Of a DNA stretch of 64,000 nucleotides, positions 8,743 to 17,485 are shown piece after piece (positions within the stretch are counted from its first letter, which is position 1; each line of letters starts with the position of its first letter). Made by a program: the position numbers and the translations under genes. Under the pieces are notes generated by a model. The model ran no database searches and had not been told where the DNA came from. It worked only from the letters and a program-made list of their open reading frames with translations. The DNA is from Pantoea dispersa (GTDB taxonomy: Bacteria > Pseudomonadota > Gammaproteobacteria > Enterobacterales > Enterobacteriaceae): assembly GCF_014155765.1 (NCBI RefSeq), contig NZ_SCKT01000002.1, positions 218,427 through 282,426 on the forward strand, in the 5' to 3' direction.

Positions 8743-9668
8743 CGGATACCGCACTGGCCGTCACCCTGCCCGGCCTGCTGGCGCTGGCGGGTGCAGCGCA
8801 GCAGCTGCGCAATCCGCCGGCTCAGCTGCCACCCGGCGCGATGGCCGGCGAGCGCGTGTCGCGTCAGCAGGGACGCGGACTCAATTTTGACAGCCTGCGC
8901 CGCTATCAGCCGGGCGATGATGTGCGGCTGATCGACTGGCAGGCCACCGCGCGTCTGCGCACACCCTGGGTGCGCTTGTATAACGAAGAGCGCGAGCGGC
9001 CGGTATTTCTGCTGGTCGATCAGCGCCTGGATATGTATTTCGCCACACGCGGGCACACCAAATCGGTCGCCGCCGCCCATCTGGCAGCGCTGCTGGCGTG
9101 GCGTAGCTGGCACGATGGCGATCGTCTCGGGGCCGCCGTGTTCAGCGATGATTCCCTGAGATTGCAGCGCTGCCGCTCGCCGAAACTCGCCCTGGCGCCG
9201 TGCCTGAACGACCTGCATCAAATGAATAATCAGCTGCCGGCGCGCTATCCGCAGGAGCCCGCCAGCAGTCTGCCACTCCATCAGGTGCTGCAACGTATCC
9301 GGGCGCAGGTGCCTGCCGGAAGCTGGCTGGCACTGATCAGCGATTTCCACGATCTTGACGCTCAGAGTGACGCGCTGCTGGCGGCGCTGGCGCGCCGGTG
9401 TGATATCACCGCCTTTGTGCTGCTCGACGATCTGCATCTGCGGCTTCCGCATCAGGGCTATCTCGCCGCGCATTACCAGCATCAGCACGTTACGCTGCCG
9501 CTTTCACCCACGTTGCGTCAGCAGATTAGCGAGCGGGTCACCGCCCGGCTGGCACAGCAGCAGACGCGACTGCTGCGGCTCGGCATCCGCGTGCAGCACA
9601 TTGTGGTGAGTGAACCGTTATTGCGTCAGCTGACGCAGGGAGACGAGCATGCTGGAAAAAGGCTTTAG
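8739..9668 (+). CDS. DUF58 domain protein
   Basis: A 309-residue protein with the DUF58 core motif, here LRRYQPGDDVRLIDWQATAR around residues 53-72, followed by a VWA-like fold (VFLLVDQRLDMYF). DUF58 genes nearly always follow moxR, and this one overlaps it by 4 bases. No membrane segment is seen, so it is probably a soluble cytoplasmic partner of the ATPase. The stop overlaps the next gene by 20 bases, an unusually long but clear overlap. Function is unknown beyond the family association. Confidence 0.88.
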   Translation: MTDTALAVTLPGLLALAGAAQQLRNPPAQLPPGAMAGERVSRQQGRGLNFDSLRRYQPGDDVRLIDWQATARLRTPWVRLYNEERERPVFLLVDQRLDMYFATRGHTKSVAAAHLAALLAWRSWHDGDRLGAAVFSDDSLRLQRCRSPKLALAPCLNDLHQMNNQLPARYPQEPASSLPLHQVLQRIRAQVPAGSWLALISDFHDLDAQSDALLAALARRCDITAFVLLDDLHLRLPHQGYLAAHYQHQHVTLPLSPTLRQQISERVTARLAQQQTRLLRLGIRVQHIVVSEPLLRQLTQGDEHAGKRL

Positions 9669-10086
9669 CGTTCCGCCACTGCTGCAGCCTGACCTGCCGC
9701 CCGCGATATCCTGGCTGCCGCTGCCTGCGGGCTGGTGGTGGCTGGCAGGCGCGTTAGCGGCCCTGCTTGTGCTGCTGGCGCTGTGGCGCACAGCGCGCTG
9801 GCGGCGCAATCGCTGGCGGCGTGAAGCGCGTCAGGTTTTACGTCACGACAACAGCATTGATAGCTGGCTGCGGCTGATTAAGCGGGTGCGGCTGGTGCAC
9901 CAGCCGCGTGCTCAGGTCAGTGAACTGAGCCTCAGCCAGTTACTGCAGGAGCTACCGCTGGATGCCGCGACCTATCAGCGGCTGCTTGACGGTTACTGCC
10001 AGCCGGACAATAGCCTGTCGCCTGATGAAATGCAGCGCCTGCGCAGCCAGCTGCGGCGCTGGCTGGAGGCACTGCCCGATGTCTGA
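9649..10086 (+). CDS. DUF4381 membrane protein
   Basis: A 145-residue protein with one transmembrane helix at about residues 28-48 (WWWLAGALAALLVLLALW) followed by a strongly basic stretch (RTARWRRNRWRREAR), so the C-terminal two thirds face the cytoplasm. The layout, and the place between DUF58 and the first VWA gene, match the DUF4381 family of MoxR/Bat operons. It overlaps the preceding gene by 20 bases and the next by 8. It may anchor the MoxR-DUF58 complex to the membrane; this is inference. Confidence 0.8.
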   Translation: MLEKGFSVPPLLQPDLPPAISWLPLPAGWWWLAGALAALLVLLALWRTARWRRNRWRREARQVLRHDNSIDSWLRLIKRVRLVHQPRAQVSELSLSQLLQELPLDAATYQRLLDGYCQPDNSLSPDEMQRLRSQLRRWLEALPDV

Positions 10087-11056
10087 ACTGCTTACCCGCT
10101 TCGATTTTGCCTGGCCGTGGGTCTGGCTCCTGCTGCCGCTGCCGCTGCTGACGCGCTTTCTGCTACCACCACGCCAGCCGGTCAGCGAAGAGGTGCGCGT
10201 GCCGTTCCTGCCGAAACTGGTGAGGGAGTTGCGTCTGGAGAATGCCCCACCGGCCAGCCGCTGGCCTCAAACGCTGCTGTTCTGGCTGGTGTGGCTGCTG
10301 TTACTGGCCGCGCTGGCGCGCCCTGAGCTGCTGTTGCCACCGCAGCTACAGCATAAGCCGATGCGCAATGTGGTGCTGGTGCTGGATGTTTCCGGTTCGA
10401 TGGCGAAAAACGACGCCGGCGCGGGCACCACTCGCCTGCAGGCGGTGCAGCGCTCGGTGCACAATTTTGTGCTGCAGCGAACCCGCGATCGCATCGGGCT
10501 GGTGATTTTTGCCAGTCAGGCGTGGCCATTTGCGCCGATCAGCGCCGATAAGCAGGCACTGCTGGCGCGCATCAACCAGCTGGCACCCGGCATGGTGGGC
10601 CAGCAAACCGCCATCGGCGATGCGCTGGGGGTGGCGGTCAAACTGCTGGACAGCAGCCTGGAACAGGACGCCAGCCGCATGGTGATTTTACTTACCGACG
10701 GCAACGATACCGCTTCACAGCTGCCGCCCGCCCTCGCTGCGCAGCTGGCAGCAGAGCATCAGGTGCAGGTTGATACCATCGCCTTTGGCGATATTAACGC
10801 CAGCGGCGAGGACAAAGTCGATAGCGCGCTGATGCAGGATATTGCCCGCATCACCAGCGGTAGCGCGTTTCAGGCGGCTACCTCAGGCAGCGCACTACAA
10901 CGTGTCTGGCAAACCATTGACGCCCAAACGCCCGCGCAGGTGGCGACGCTCGGTCTGTCGTTTACGCGCCCGCTGTTTGCCTGGCCGCTCGGCGCGGCGC
11001 TGACGCTGTTAACCGCGACGTTGTTGCTGGCGCGCCTGCGGGAGCGTGCAGCATGA
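10079..11056 (+). CDS. BatA-like VWA domain membrane protein
   Basis: A 325-residue protein with two N-terminal membrane helices (about 11-30 and 63-81), a von Willebrand factor A domain and a last helix near the C-terminus. The metal-ion-dependent adhesion site is intact: D103-V-S105-G-S107 with the later TDGND motif. This is the BatA layout of Bacteroides aerotolerance and related operons. The start is the ATG at 10079, 8 bases inside the previous gene, giving MSELLTRFDFAWPW. The VWA domain faces the periplasm if the usual topology holds. Confidence 0.9.
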   Translation: MSELLTRFDFAWPWVWLLLPLPLLTRFLLPPRQPVSEEVRVPFLPKLVRELRLENAPPASRWPQTLLFWLVWLLLLAALARPELLLPPQLQHKPMRNVVLVLDVSGSMAKNDAGAGTTRLQAVQRSVHNFVLQRTRDRIGLVIFASQAWPFAPISADKQALLARINQLAPGMVGQQTAIGDALGVAVKLLDSSLEQDASRMVILLTDGNDTASQLPPALAAQLAAEHQVQVDTIAFGDINASGEDKVDSALMQDIARITSGSAFQAATSGSALQRVWQTIDAQTPAQVATLGLSFTRPLFAWPLGAALTLLTATLLLARLRERAA

Positions 11057-12555
11057 ATGGCTTTCATTTTATGCACCCGTGGTGGCTGTCCGGGCTGCTG
11101 GTTTGTCTGGCACTGGCGTGGCTATTGCGCGCGCCGCGCAGCGCCTGGCAGCGCATTATGACAGCGCCGTTTCACGCCCTGATTACCGGTAAGCGACTGC
11201 AGCGGCTGTCACCCGTACCGTGGCTGCTGGCGCTCGGCGTGCTGGCGCTGGCAGGGCCGTCATGGCAGAAGGCGTTACCGGGCGGCGTTACGCCGCAAAG
11301 TAACGTGATGGTGATTCTGCAACAGGATCTCAGCATGCTGGCGCAGGATCTCCCGCCCGACCGGCATCAGCGCATGCAGCATAAGATCGCTCAGCTGATG
11401 CAGCAGATGCCGGGTAGCCACTTTGGCCTTGTGGTGTATCGCGGCGGTGCCTGGCTGACCACGCCGCTGACCAGCGATCCGGCCTTTTACTCGCTGTTCT
11501 TGCAGGCGCAGCAGCCAACGTTACTGCCGGACGGTCAGGGCAATGGCCTGGCGGCCGCTCTCAGGCTGGCCGATGATAATCTGCCGGACACGCCGCGCAG
11601 CATTGTGCTGGTGGCCGATACGTTGCGCCAGGAGGATGCCCGGTTGCTCGGCCAGACCTCGCTGCCGCTGCAGCTGTGGGTGCCCGGCACTGCGCCAGGC
11701 GGCCCCTTGCCGCCCGCTTGCGCCAGTCAGGCTATTGATACCCGCCTCAACGTGGCGCGCTTCCAGCAGCTACGCGCCAACGGCGTGGCGGTTACGCTCG
11801 CCACCCCCGATGACAGCGATCTGCCTGCCATCAGACGCCATATTCAGCAAAGCCTCAGCGCCCAGCAAAACAGTCGCGCGGATCTGCCGTGGCACAACAG
11901 CGGCTACTGGCTGATTGCGCCGATGTTGTTGCTGCTGCTGTGGTGGCGTCGTCAGATACTGATCGTGCTGATTGTGTTGCCGCTCGGTGGGATAACGCCG
12001 CCGGCGGCCGCCGCGCTGCTGGATGCGTTTATCCCGCCCGACCTGCAAGGGCAACATGCCTTTCAACGGCAGGATTACGCGCGCGCGGCGCAGCACTATG
12101 TCGATCCGCTGCGCCGCGGCATTGCGCTCTACTATGCCGGTGATTTTTCCGCCGCCAGCGGCGCTTTTCGTCAGGCACCCGTGACGCCTGAATCGCTGTT
12201 GTGGCTGGGCAACAGCCTGGCGCAGCAGAAACAGTGGCAGCAGGCGCTGCAGCATTACGATCAGGCGCTGAGCCTGCGTCCCGACTGGCGAATGGCACAG
12301 CAAAATCGCGCCAGCATCGCGCGCATTGTGATGCAGCTTCGTCAGCAGGAGCGCGATCGCCAGGCGGCACAGGGAAAAGAGCAGGATTACGATCCTGACG
12401 GCAGCAAAAAAGACCTGCACAAACAGCAGGGCGTCGCGCAGCAGGTCATGCAGCCTGCAGGTCACGCGGCACCGCAGGTCAGTCAGTGGTACGACAATCT
12501 CAGCCTGTCGCCCGGTGGCCTGCTGGAAAATCTCTATCGTCAGGAGTCACCATGA
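11053..12555 (+). CDS. BatB/BatC-like VWA-TPR fusion membrane protein
   Basis: A 500-residue protein that joins a BatB-like VWA domain to a BatC-like TPR region. Helices lie near residues 11-25 and 57-70, the VWA domain follows, two further helices sit near 285-320, and TPR-like repeats (GNSLAQQKQWQQALQHYDQALSLRP) near 390-425 face the periplasm. The adhesion site is degenerate: D92-L-S94-M-L96 lacks the last Ser of DxSxS, so metal binding is doubtful. The tail is rich in Gln and Lys. It overlaps neighbours by 4 bases on both sides. Confidence 0.87.
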   Translation: MNGFHFMHPWWLSGLLVCLALAWLLRAPRSAWQRIMTAPFHALITGKRLQRLSPVPWLLALGVLALAGPSWQKALPGGVTPQSNVMVILQQDLSMLAQDLPPDRHQRMQHKIAQLMQQMPGSHFGLVVYRGGAWLTTPLTSDPAFYSLFLQAQQPTLLPDGQGNGLAAALRLADDNLPDTPRSIVLVADTLRQEDARLLGQTSLPLQLWVPGTAPGGPLPPACASQAIDTRLNVARFQQLRANGVAVTLATPDDSDLPAIRRHIQQSLSAQQNSRADLPWHNSGYWLIAPMLLLLLWWRRQILIVLIVLPLGGITPPAAAALLDAFIPPDLQGQHAFQRQDYARAAQHYVDPLRRGIALYYAGDFSAASGAFRQAPVTPESLLWLGNSLAQQKQWQQALQHYDQALSLRPDWRMAQQNRASIARIVMQLRQQERDRQAAQGKEQDYDPDGSKKDLHKQQGVAQQVMQPAGHAAPQVSQWYDNLSLSPGGLLENLYRQESP

Positions 12556-13568
12556 GAACGCTGCTGATTTGCCTGTTGCTGCTGACCGGGCCCGCGCGCG
12601 CCGCGATGGACATCACGCGCGAGCTGGTTGGCGATGACCGTTTGGTGCCGGGTCAGCCGCTGCGCGTCGCGGTAACCTACTGGACCGATAGCTGGTTTAA
12701 CCCGCCGCCACAGTGGCCTGACTTCCCGGTCAGCAACGGCACGCTGTTGCCGGCGGCCATTCCCAATCAGCTGGTATCGCGTCAGCGTGACGGTGTCAGC
12801 TGGAGCGGCATCCGCATGGAGCGCCAGCTGATGGCCTGGGATCAGGGCAAACTGCAGCTGCCGGCGCTGGACATCACCCTGCAATCCGCGGGCCAGCCGC
12901 CGCAGACCGTTACGCTGCCAGCGCTGGAAAAAAATGTGCGCTGGCCGCCGGGTGTGCAGCAGCCGGATCGCTTCCTGCCCGCCGCCACGCTTCATCTGCA
13001 GGAAAAAGTGACACTGTATCGTGCCGCGCAGGGCGATGCGCTACACGCAGGCGACGTGGTGGAACGTCAGATTACGCTGCAGGCCAGTGGTGTGGTCTCC
13101 GGACAGATTCCACCGGTGCTGATCGATTTGCCCGGTGCCAGTACCCAGCTGCTGACGCCCGAGGTTAGCGTCCTGACCAGCGGACGCGGTGAAATCACTG
13201 GCAGCCAGCGACGCGAGCGGCTGCGCTATCTGCCGGACAGCGCCGGCAGCCTGACGCTGCCGCCGGTGCAGCTGCGCTGGTGGGATACCCGACAACAGAC
13301 ATGGCAGCTCGCCACGCTGCCCGCCCATCACTATGACATTCTGCCTGCGCGCACGGCCGGCAGCGAACAGGTGCTGCGTGCCGGGCCTGAACGCCCCTGG
13401 TGGCAGTGGCTGCTGCTCGCCGCAACCGTGGTTCTCCTCGTCGCGGTGCTGTGGGCTGGCCGCCGTTTACTGCGTCAGGCGCTGATGTTTGCCGGCCATA
13501 CGTGGAGCCGCCTGTGGCGTATTCATGCGCTGCCCGATCTCGTTCCACATCACAGGAGTCGCCGATGA
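12552..13568 (+). CDS. BatD-like periplasmic/membrane protein
   Basis: A 338-residue protein with a signal peptide (MRTLLICLLLLTGPARA), a beta-rich periplasmic part with BatD-type features (LVPGQPLRVAVTYWTD, and the later QLRWWDT strand) and one C-terminal membrane helix (about 285-305) with a short basic tail. BatD proteins belong with BatA/BatB in MoxR operons and are thought to help envelope stress tolerance, but their biochemistry is unknown. I chose the ATG at 12552 because it gives the signal peptide and a 4-base overlap with the preceding gene. Confidence 0.85.
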   Translation: MRTLLICLLLLTGPARAAMDITRELVGDDRLVPGQPLRVAVTYWTDSWFNPPPQWPDFPVSNGTLLPAAIPNQLVSRQRDGVSWSGIRMERQLMAWDQGKLQLPALDITLQSAGQPPQTVTLPALEKNVRWPPGVQQPDRFLPAATLHLQEKVTLYRAAQGDALHAGDVVERQITLQASGVVSGQIPPVLIDLPGASTQLLTPEVSVLTSGRGEITGSQRRERLRYLPDSAGSLTLPPVQLRWWDTRQQTWQLATLPAHHYDILPARTAGSEQVLRAGPERPWWQWLLLAATVVLLVAVLWAGRRLLRQALMFAGHTWSRLWRIHALPDLVPHHRSRR

Positions 13569-14587
13569 AAACTGTTTCTATACTGGCGGGCCTCACGCTG
13601 TGCCTCGCTAGCGTCAGTCAGGCTGACGATCTCTCCGCCTGGCGTGAGGGTGCGGCAAAGCGTGCCATTACACAGTGGGTGGATGACACCACCCGCGCCG
13701 GCAGCGCTGACTTTATTCCTCTTAACCAGCGCTACGTGGTGTTCGATAATGACGGCACGCTATGGCCGGAAGCACCGCTCACCTTTCAGCTGCAGTTTGC
13801 GCTCGATGAAGTGAAACGGCTGGCACCGCAGCATCCGCAGTGGCAGCAGGATGCGCTGGTGCAGGCGGTGCTCAGCAACAACACGGCCGCTATTGCCGCC
13901 AGCGGGAAAAAGGGGCTGATGCATTTGCTGACGCTGACCCACAGCGGTATCACCACCGATGAGTTTGCCCAGCGCGTGCAGAACTGGGTGGCGACGCAGC
14001 GGGATACGCGTTTTGGCTGCCGCTACGATCGCATGGGCTATCTGCCGATGCGCCAGCTGCTGGATTATCTGCGCGCTCACGGTTTCCGCACCTGGATTAT
14101 CTCCGGCGGCGGCATCGATTTTATGCGCGTGCTGGCGGAACAGATGTACGGCATTCCACCTGAGCAGGTGGTTGGCTCGTTTTCCCTTGCGGAATTTTCA
14201 CTCAGCGACAACGGCACGCAGTTGCGGAAAACCATGAATGGTGCATTTTATGATGATGAAGCGGCCAAACCGGTGGCCATCCATCTGTTCATGGGCCATC
14301 GCCCGGTAGCAGCGTTCGGCAACAGCGACGGCGATGTGCCGATGCTGCAATACACCTCGGGCAACCCTGCCGCCAGCACCTTCGGCCTGCTGGTGCGTCA
14401 CACCGATGCACAGCGGGAATACGCCTACGATGCGCATCCGCCGGCCAGCGGCAAACTGGTTAACGGTCTCAGGCTGGCCGCGCACTATGGCTGGACCGTT
14501 GTCGATATGAAACAGGACTGGGGTACGGTGTTCGATCCCGCCCAGTGCCCGGCCGCCGTTTCCGTTCATCAAGGAGAAGCAAAATGA
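13565..14587 (+). CDS. Periplasmic HAD-family phosphatase
   Basis: A 340-residue HAD hydrolase with a signal peptide (MKTVSILAGLTLCLASVSQA). Motif I is FDNDGTLW (nucleophile and acid Asp of DxDxT), motif II is IISGGGIDF, and motif IV is FGNSDGDVPML. The subtype is like phosphoserine-phosphatase HADs with a helical cap between motifs I and II. Its ATG overlaps the batD-like stop by 4 bases, so it belongs to the sulfatase/MoxR operon. A periplasmic phosphatase next to a periplasmic sulfatase suggests scavenging from sulfated or phosphorylated organic matter; this is inference. Confidence 0.88.
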   Translation: MKTVSILAGLTLCLASVSQADDLSAWREGAAKRAITQWVDDTTRAGSADFIPLNQRYVVFDNDGTLWPEAPLTFQLQFALDEVKRLAPQHPQWQQDALVQAVLSNNTAAIAASGKKGLMHLLTLTHSGITTDEFAQRVQNWVATQRDTRFGCRYDRMGYLPMRQLLDYLRAHGFRTWIISGGGIDFMRVLAEQMYGIPPEQVVGSFSLAEFSLSDNGTQLRKTMNGAFYDDEAAKPVAIHLFMGHRPVAAFGNSDGDVPMLQYTSGNPAASTFGLLVRHTDAQREYAYDAHPPASGKLVNGLRLAAHYGWTVVDMKQDWGTVFDPAQCPAAVSVHQGEAK

Positions 14588-14883
14588 AAACATTACTTTT
14601 CACTGCCATGATCGCCCTGCTCACCCTGAGTGCCACGTCTGCGCTGGCGGTATCGCCGTATGAGAATCTGGCGCTGGCGCTGCGGCAGCAGACCATGATC
14701 AACGATCTGCGCACTCACTGCCGCGTGCCGGTCTCCATCGCCGACGAAAAAATCAAGCAGACCTTTCTGGCGGATAAGAGCAATCACAACGCGCTGCTGC
14801 AGGCGGCTGATGCGCTGAAGATGGGCAAGCATCAGCATTATCAGCAGTTGATGTCGCAGATAACCTGCCCGGATTTTAGCTGA
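14584..14883 (+). CDS. Small secreted protein, last gene of the sulfatase/MoxR operon
   Basis: A 99-residue protein with a clear signal peptide (MKTLLFTAMIALLTLSATSALA). The mature part of about 77 residues is helical in look and has two cysteines (in RTHCRVPV and QITCPDFS) that could form a disulfide in the periplasm. I do not recognise a family. Its ATG overlaps the phosphatase stop by 4 bases and a good ribosome site (AAGGAG) precedes it, so it is very likely expressed with the operon. A chaperone or small accessory subunit are possibilities only. Confidence 0.78.
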   Translation: MKTLLFTAMIALLTLSATSALAVSPYENLALALRQQTMINDLRTHCRVPVSIADEKIKQTFLADKSNHNALLQAADALKMGKHQHYQQLMSQITCPDFS

Positions 14884-14901
14884 TCGTCGCTGGCAGGAAA
14901 T

Positions 14902-14965
14902 GCCAGACGCCATCATGGTCAGCGCGGAACAGGCCAGCGGCGTGGCGCTGCGGTTTCAGGCGTGA
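14902..14965 (+). repeat. Direct repeat copy B (displaced VOC gene 3' end)
   Basis: This is a 64-base near copy of the last 21 codons and stop of the VOC gene at 3711-3774. Read in the VOC frame from about 14882 it still encodes a plausible C-terminus ending VALRFQA. It lies between the last gene of the sulfatase operon and fetB, one base from the fetB stop. Confidence 0.88.
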
Positions 14966-14966
14966 T

Positions 14967-15728
14967 CTACGGTTTGAGCTGCGCCCGCGCGGTGTAAAAA
15001 CGACGGTAGGACAGATACGCCGCGATGATGGTCGACAGGCTGGCGGTGGCAATCAGCATAAACGTCACCATGATCTGGTACTTGATGGCCTTTACCGGAT
15101 CGATCCCGGCAAAAATCAACCCGGACATCATGCCTGGCAGACTTACCAGCCCCACCGTTTTCGCGCCGTCAACGGTGGGGATCATCGCGGCACGAATACT
15201 GTCACGCATCAGCCCGGCGGATGCGCGTTTGATCGGCGCGCCCAGGCTGAGCATCTCCATGATTTTCTGCTGGTTGTCGCTAAAGCGCTGATTGAGGTTG
15301 GTGAAACACAGCCCGACCGCGACCATGGCGTTACCGGCAATCATGCCGGAAATGGGGATCACCTGCATGGGAACAAAGGCAATGGCGCCGCTCAGCAGCA
15401 GCACCGTTAGCGTGAGTGCCGTACCGCTGGTAATCGCCACCAGCGCGATGATAAAACCATGATCGATCTGCCGGCTGCGTTTGCGCGCATTCAGCGCTGC
15501 ATTGACGCAGATAAACAGCACCATCAGTAGCGTCAGCCAGTCATTATTGACATCGAAAATTGACTTCAGCACGTAACCGACGATCACCAGCTGGATAATG
15601 GCGCGCGTGACACTCCACAGAATGTCTTTGCTCATCCCCAACTTCTCTTTCTGGCTAATCAGCAGCGCCACCAGCACCAGCATGAGTGAAAGCAGCAGCG
15701 AGCTGTCGCTGATATTATGCTGATTCAT
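14967..15728 (-). CDS. fetB: Iron export ABC transporter permease FetB
   Basis: A 253-residue membrane protein with about six helices, matching enterobacterial FetB (YbbM): N-terminal SLLLSLMLVLVALLIS, then LGMSKDILWSVTRAIIQLVIVGYVL, and the conserved MEMLSLGAPIKRASAGLMRDSIRAAMIPTVD-type loop (given here in part). With FetA it exports iron and improves tolerance of iron-driven oxidative stress in E. coli. Its start overlaps fetA by 14 bases. The stop is one base from the VOC repeat B. Confidence 0.92.
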   Translation of the reverse strand: MNQHNISDSSLLLSLMLVLVALLISQKEKLGMSKDILWSVTRAIIQLVIVGYVLKSIFDVNNDWLTLLMVLFICVNAALNARKRSRQIDHGFIIALVAITSGTALTLTVLLLSGAIAFVPMQVIPISGMIAGNAMVAVGLCFTNLNQRFSDNQQKIMEMLSLGAPIKRASAGLMRDSIRAAMIPTVDGAKTVGLVSLPGMMSGLIFAGIDPVKAIKYQIMVTFMLIATASLSTIIAAYLSYRRFYTARAQLKP

Positions 15729-16392
15729 GCTGTTCTCCCGCTGCGGGTGGGGTCAGCCGCAGAATACGCTTAGCGGCATCAATCTCCTGTACGTCATGGC
15801 TGATACGGATCACCGCCAGCCCTTTTTCCGCCACCAGCGCGGCAATCAGCTGGTTAACCCGTTGTTTATTGGGCTCGTCCAGTGCGCTGGTCACTTCGTC
15901 CAGCAACAATATCTGTGGCAGAAACTGCAGATTGCGCAGCAAAGCCACCCGCTGCTTTTCACCACCAGAGAGTCCGGCAACGTTTTTGTCCAGCAGGTCG
16001 CCGGATAAATGCAGACTGCGCAACGCCGCCTCCAGCTGCTCGCGCGACGGTTGTTGCTGACGCAGCTGCCACGGCAGCGCCAGGTTATCGTAGACCGTGT
16101 CACCAAACAGTTGCGGTGTCTGGAAACAGTAGGAGACCTGCTGGCGATAGTGTTCGACTTTCAGCGAGTGAATATCCCGCTGCTGAAACAGGATCTGGCC
16201 GCTATCGGGCTCCAGCAGTGAAGCAATAATTTTCAGCAACGTGCTTTTGCCGCTGCCGGACGGGCCGGTGAGCAACAGCGTTTCACCTGCGTACAGCTGC
16301 AGTGATACCGGCGCCAGCAAGGTGCGCCCCTGCACGGCCAGCGTGACGTCTTGTACCGCCAGCAAAGGAGAATCAGCAGACATAAAAGGCAT
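15715..16392 (-). CDS. fetA: Iron export ABC transporter ATPase FetA
   Basis: A 225-residue ABC ATPase with Walker A GPSGSGKST at 43-51, signature LSGGEKQRVALLRNL, Walker B ILLLDEVTSALD and the H-loop in RISHD. Length and order with the following permease match FetA (YbbL). A second ATG nine bases downstream (MSADSP) is an alternative start with slightly better ribosome-site spacing. The gene is divergent from the NicO exporter gene; both concern transition metals. Confidence 0.92.
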   Translation of the reverse strand: MPFMSADSPLLAVQDVTLAVQGRTLLAPVSLQLYAGETLLLTGPSGSGKSTLLKIIASLLEPDSGQILFQQRDIHSLKVEHYRQQVSYCFQTPQLFGDTVYDNLALPWQLRQQQPSREQLEAALRSLHLSGDLLDKNVAGLSGGEKQRVALLRNLQFLPQILLLDEVTSALDEPNKQRVNQLIAALVAEKGLAVIRISHDVQEIDAAKRILRLTPPAAGEQHESA

Positions 16393-16507
16393 CCGTGAGA
16401 AATTGTCGGCAGATTATAGTCAGCTGCACAAGGCAGGGGAATGCGTCACGATGCGGAGAGCGGCTGCCGTTTAACCGCCGTGGCTTTACAACGCGGCAGA
16501 AATCCGC

Positions 16508-17443
16508 ATGCTGGTGACATTCAGGACCACTTTCTTCATTACTATGACCGCCACCAAAACCGGATTTCTCTGCGCGAGCGTGCTGCTGCTGAGCGCGCTG
16601 ACGCTGCTGTCGTTGCACTGGAGCGCGTTTCAGGCATGGGCGCTGCAAAGTCAGATTCAGCTGCACCGGCTGCTGGTTACCCATTTACTGCAAATCAATA
16701 GCGGCCAGTACAGTGCCGGACTGTGGCTGCTGGCCGTGACCTTCATTTACGGCATTCTGCACGCGGTGGGTCCCGGACACGGTAAATTTATCGTTACCAC
16801 CTGGCTGACCACCCATCAGCCCCCCCGCGGCGTGGCGCTGAGCGTGCCGCTGCTGGGCAGCCTGGTGCAGGGCCTGAGCGCGATTGCCTTTGTCTTTATC
16901 CTCGCGGTTGGTTTTAACCTGACCACAGGCGATCTCAGCCTGAGCCGCTGGTATCTGGAGAAAGCCAGCGCTGTGTTCATTGCCGGGCTGGGCGTGATGC
17001 TGCTGCTGCAAGCCTGGCGCAGGCCGCCAGCGGAGCATCATCATGATCATTGCGGCCACGCGCATGGCGTCGCGGCTGGGCACGGCAGCGACTGGAAAAG
17101 CTGGGCGGGTATTATTATTGCCACCGGCGTGCGGCCGTGCAGCGGTGCGCTGACGGTGCTGCTGTTCGCCAGCGTCATCGGCATTACGCGCTGGGGCATG
17201 CTGGCGGTGATGAGTATGGCGCTCGGTACCGGCATGGCGCTGGTGGCGCTGGCACTGTTTGTGCAGCATTACCGTCAGCGCGCCGGACAGCTGTGGCTGG
17301 CAGAACGCTCGCCGCAGGCGGCATCGCTGCTGAGAGCGGTACGGATCGCCGGTGGGATATTGCTGGTGATGTTTGCGCTGGTGCTGTTTTTTACCGTGGT
17401 GCCGGTGAGTGCCAACGGGGATTATATTGCGGCGGGATGCTGA
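16508..17443 (+). CDS. NicO-family nickel/cobalt exporter
   Basis: A 311-residue membrane protein of the NicO/RcnA type. It has an N-terminal helix, then the conserved HAVGPGHGKFIVTTW and GVRPCSGALTVLLFASVIG motifs in the helices, and between them a His-rich cytoplasmic loop (EHHHDHCGHAHGVAAGH) that would bind metal. About seven membrane helices are visible. Export of Ni or Co is the known role of RcnA; the exact metal here is not certain. It is transcribed away from fetA and converges on fhuE. MTATKTG at 16544 is an alternative start. Confidence 0.85.
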   Translation: MLVTFRTTFFITMTATKTGFLCASVLLLSALTLLSLHWSAFQAWALQSQIQLHRLLVTHLLQINSGQYSAGLWLLAVTFIYGILHAVGPGHGKFIVTTWLTTHQPPRGVALSVPLLGSLVQGLSAIAFVFILAVGFNLTTGDLSLSRWYLEKASAVFIAGLGVMLLLQAWRRPPAEHHHDHCGHAHGVAAGHGSDWKSWAGIIIATGVRPCSGALTVLLFASVIGITRWGMLAVMSMALGTGMALVALALFVQHYRQRAGQLWLAERSPQAASLLRAVRIAGGILLVMFALVLFFTVVPVSANGDYIAAGC

Positions 17444-17485
17444 GGTGCATGGTTTGGGGAAGGTGCGGTTTTCCCCTCACCCTAA

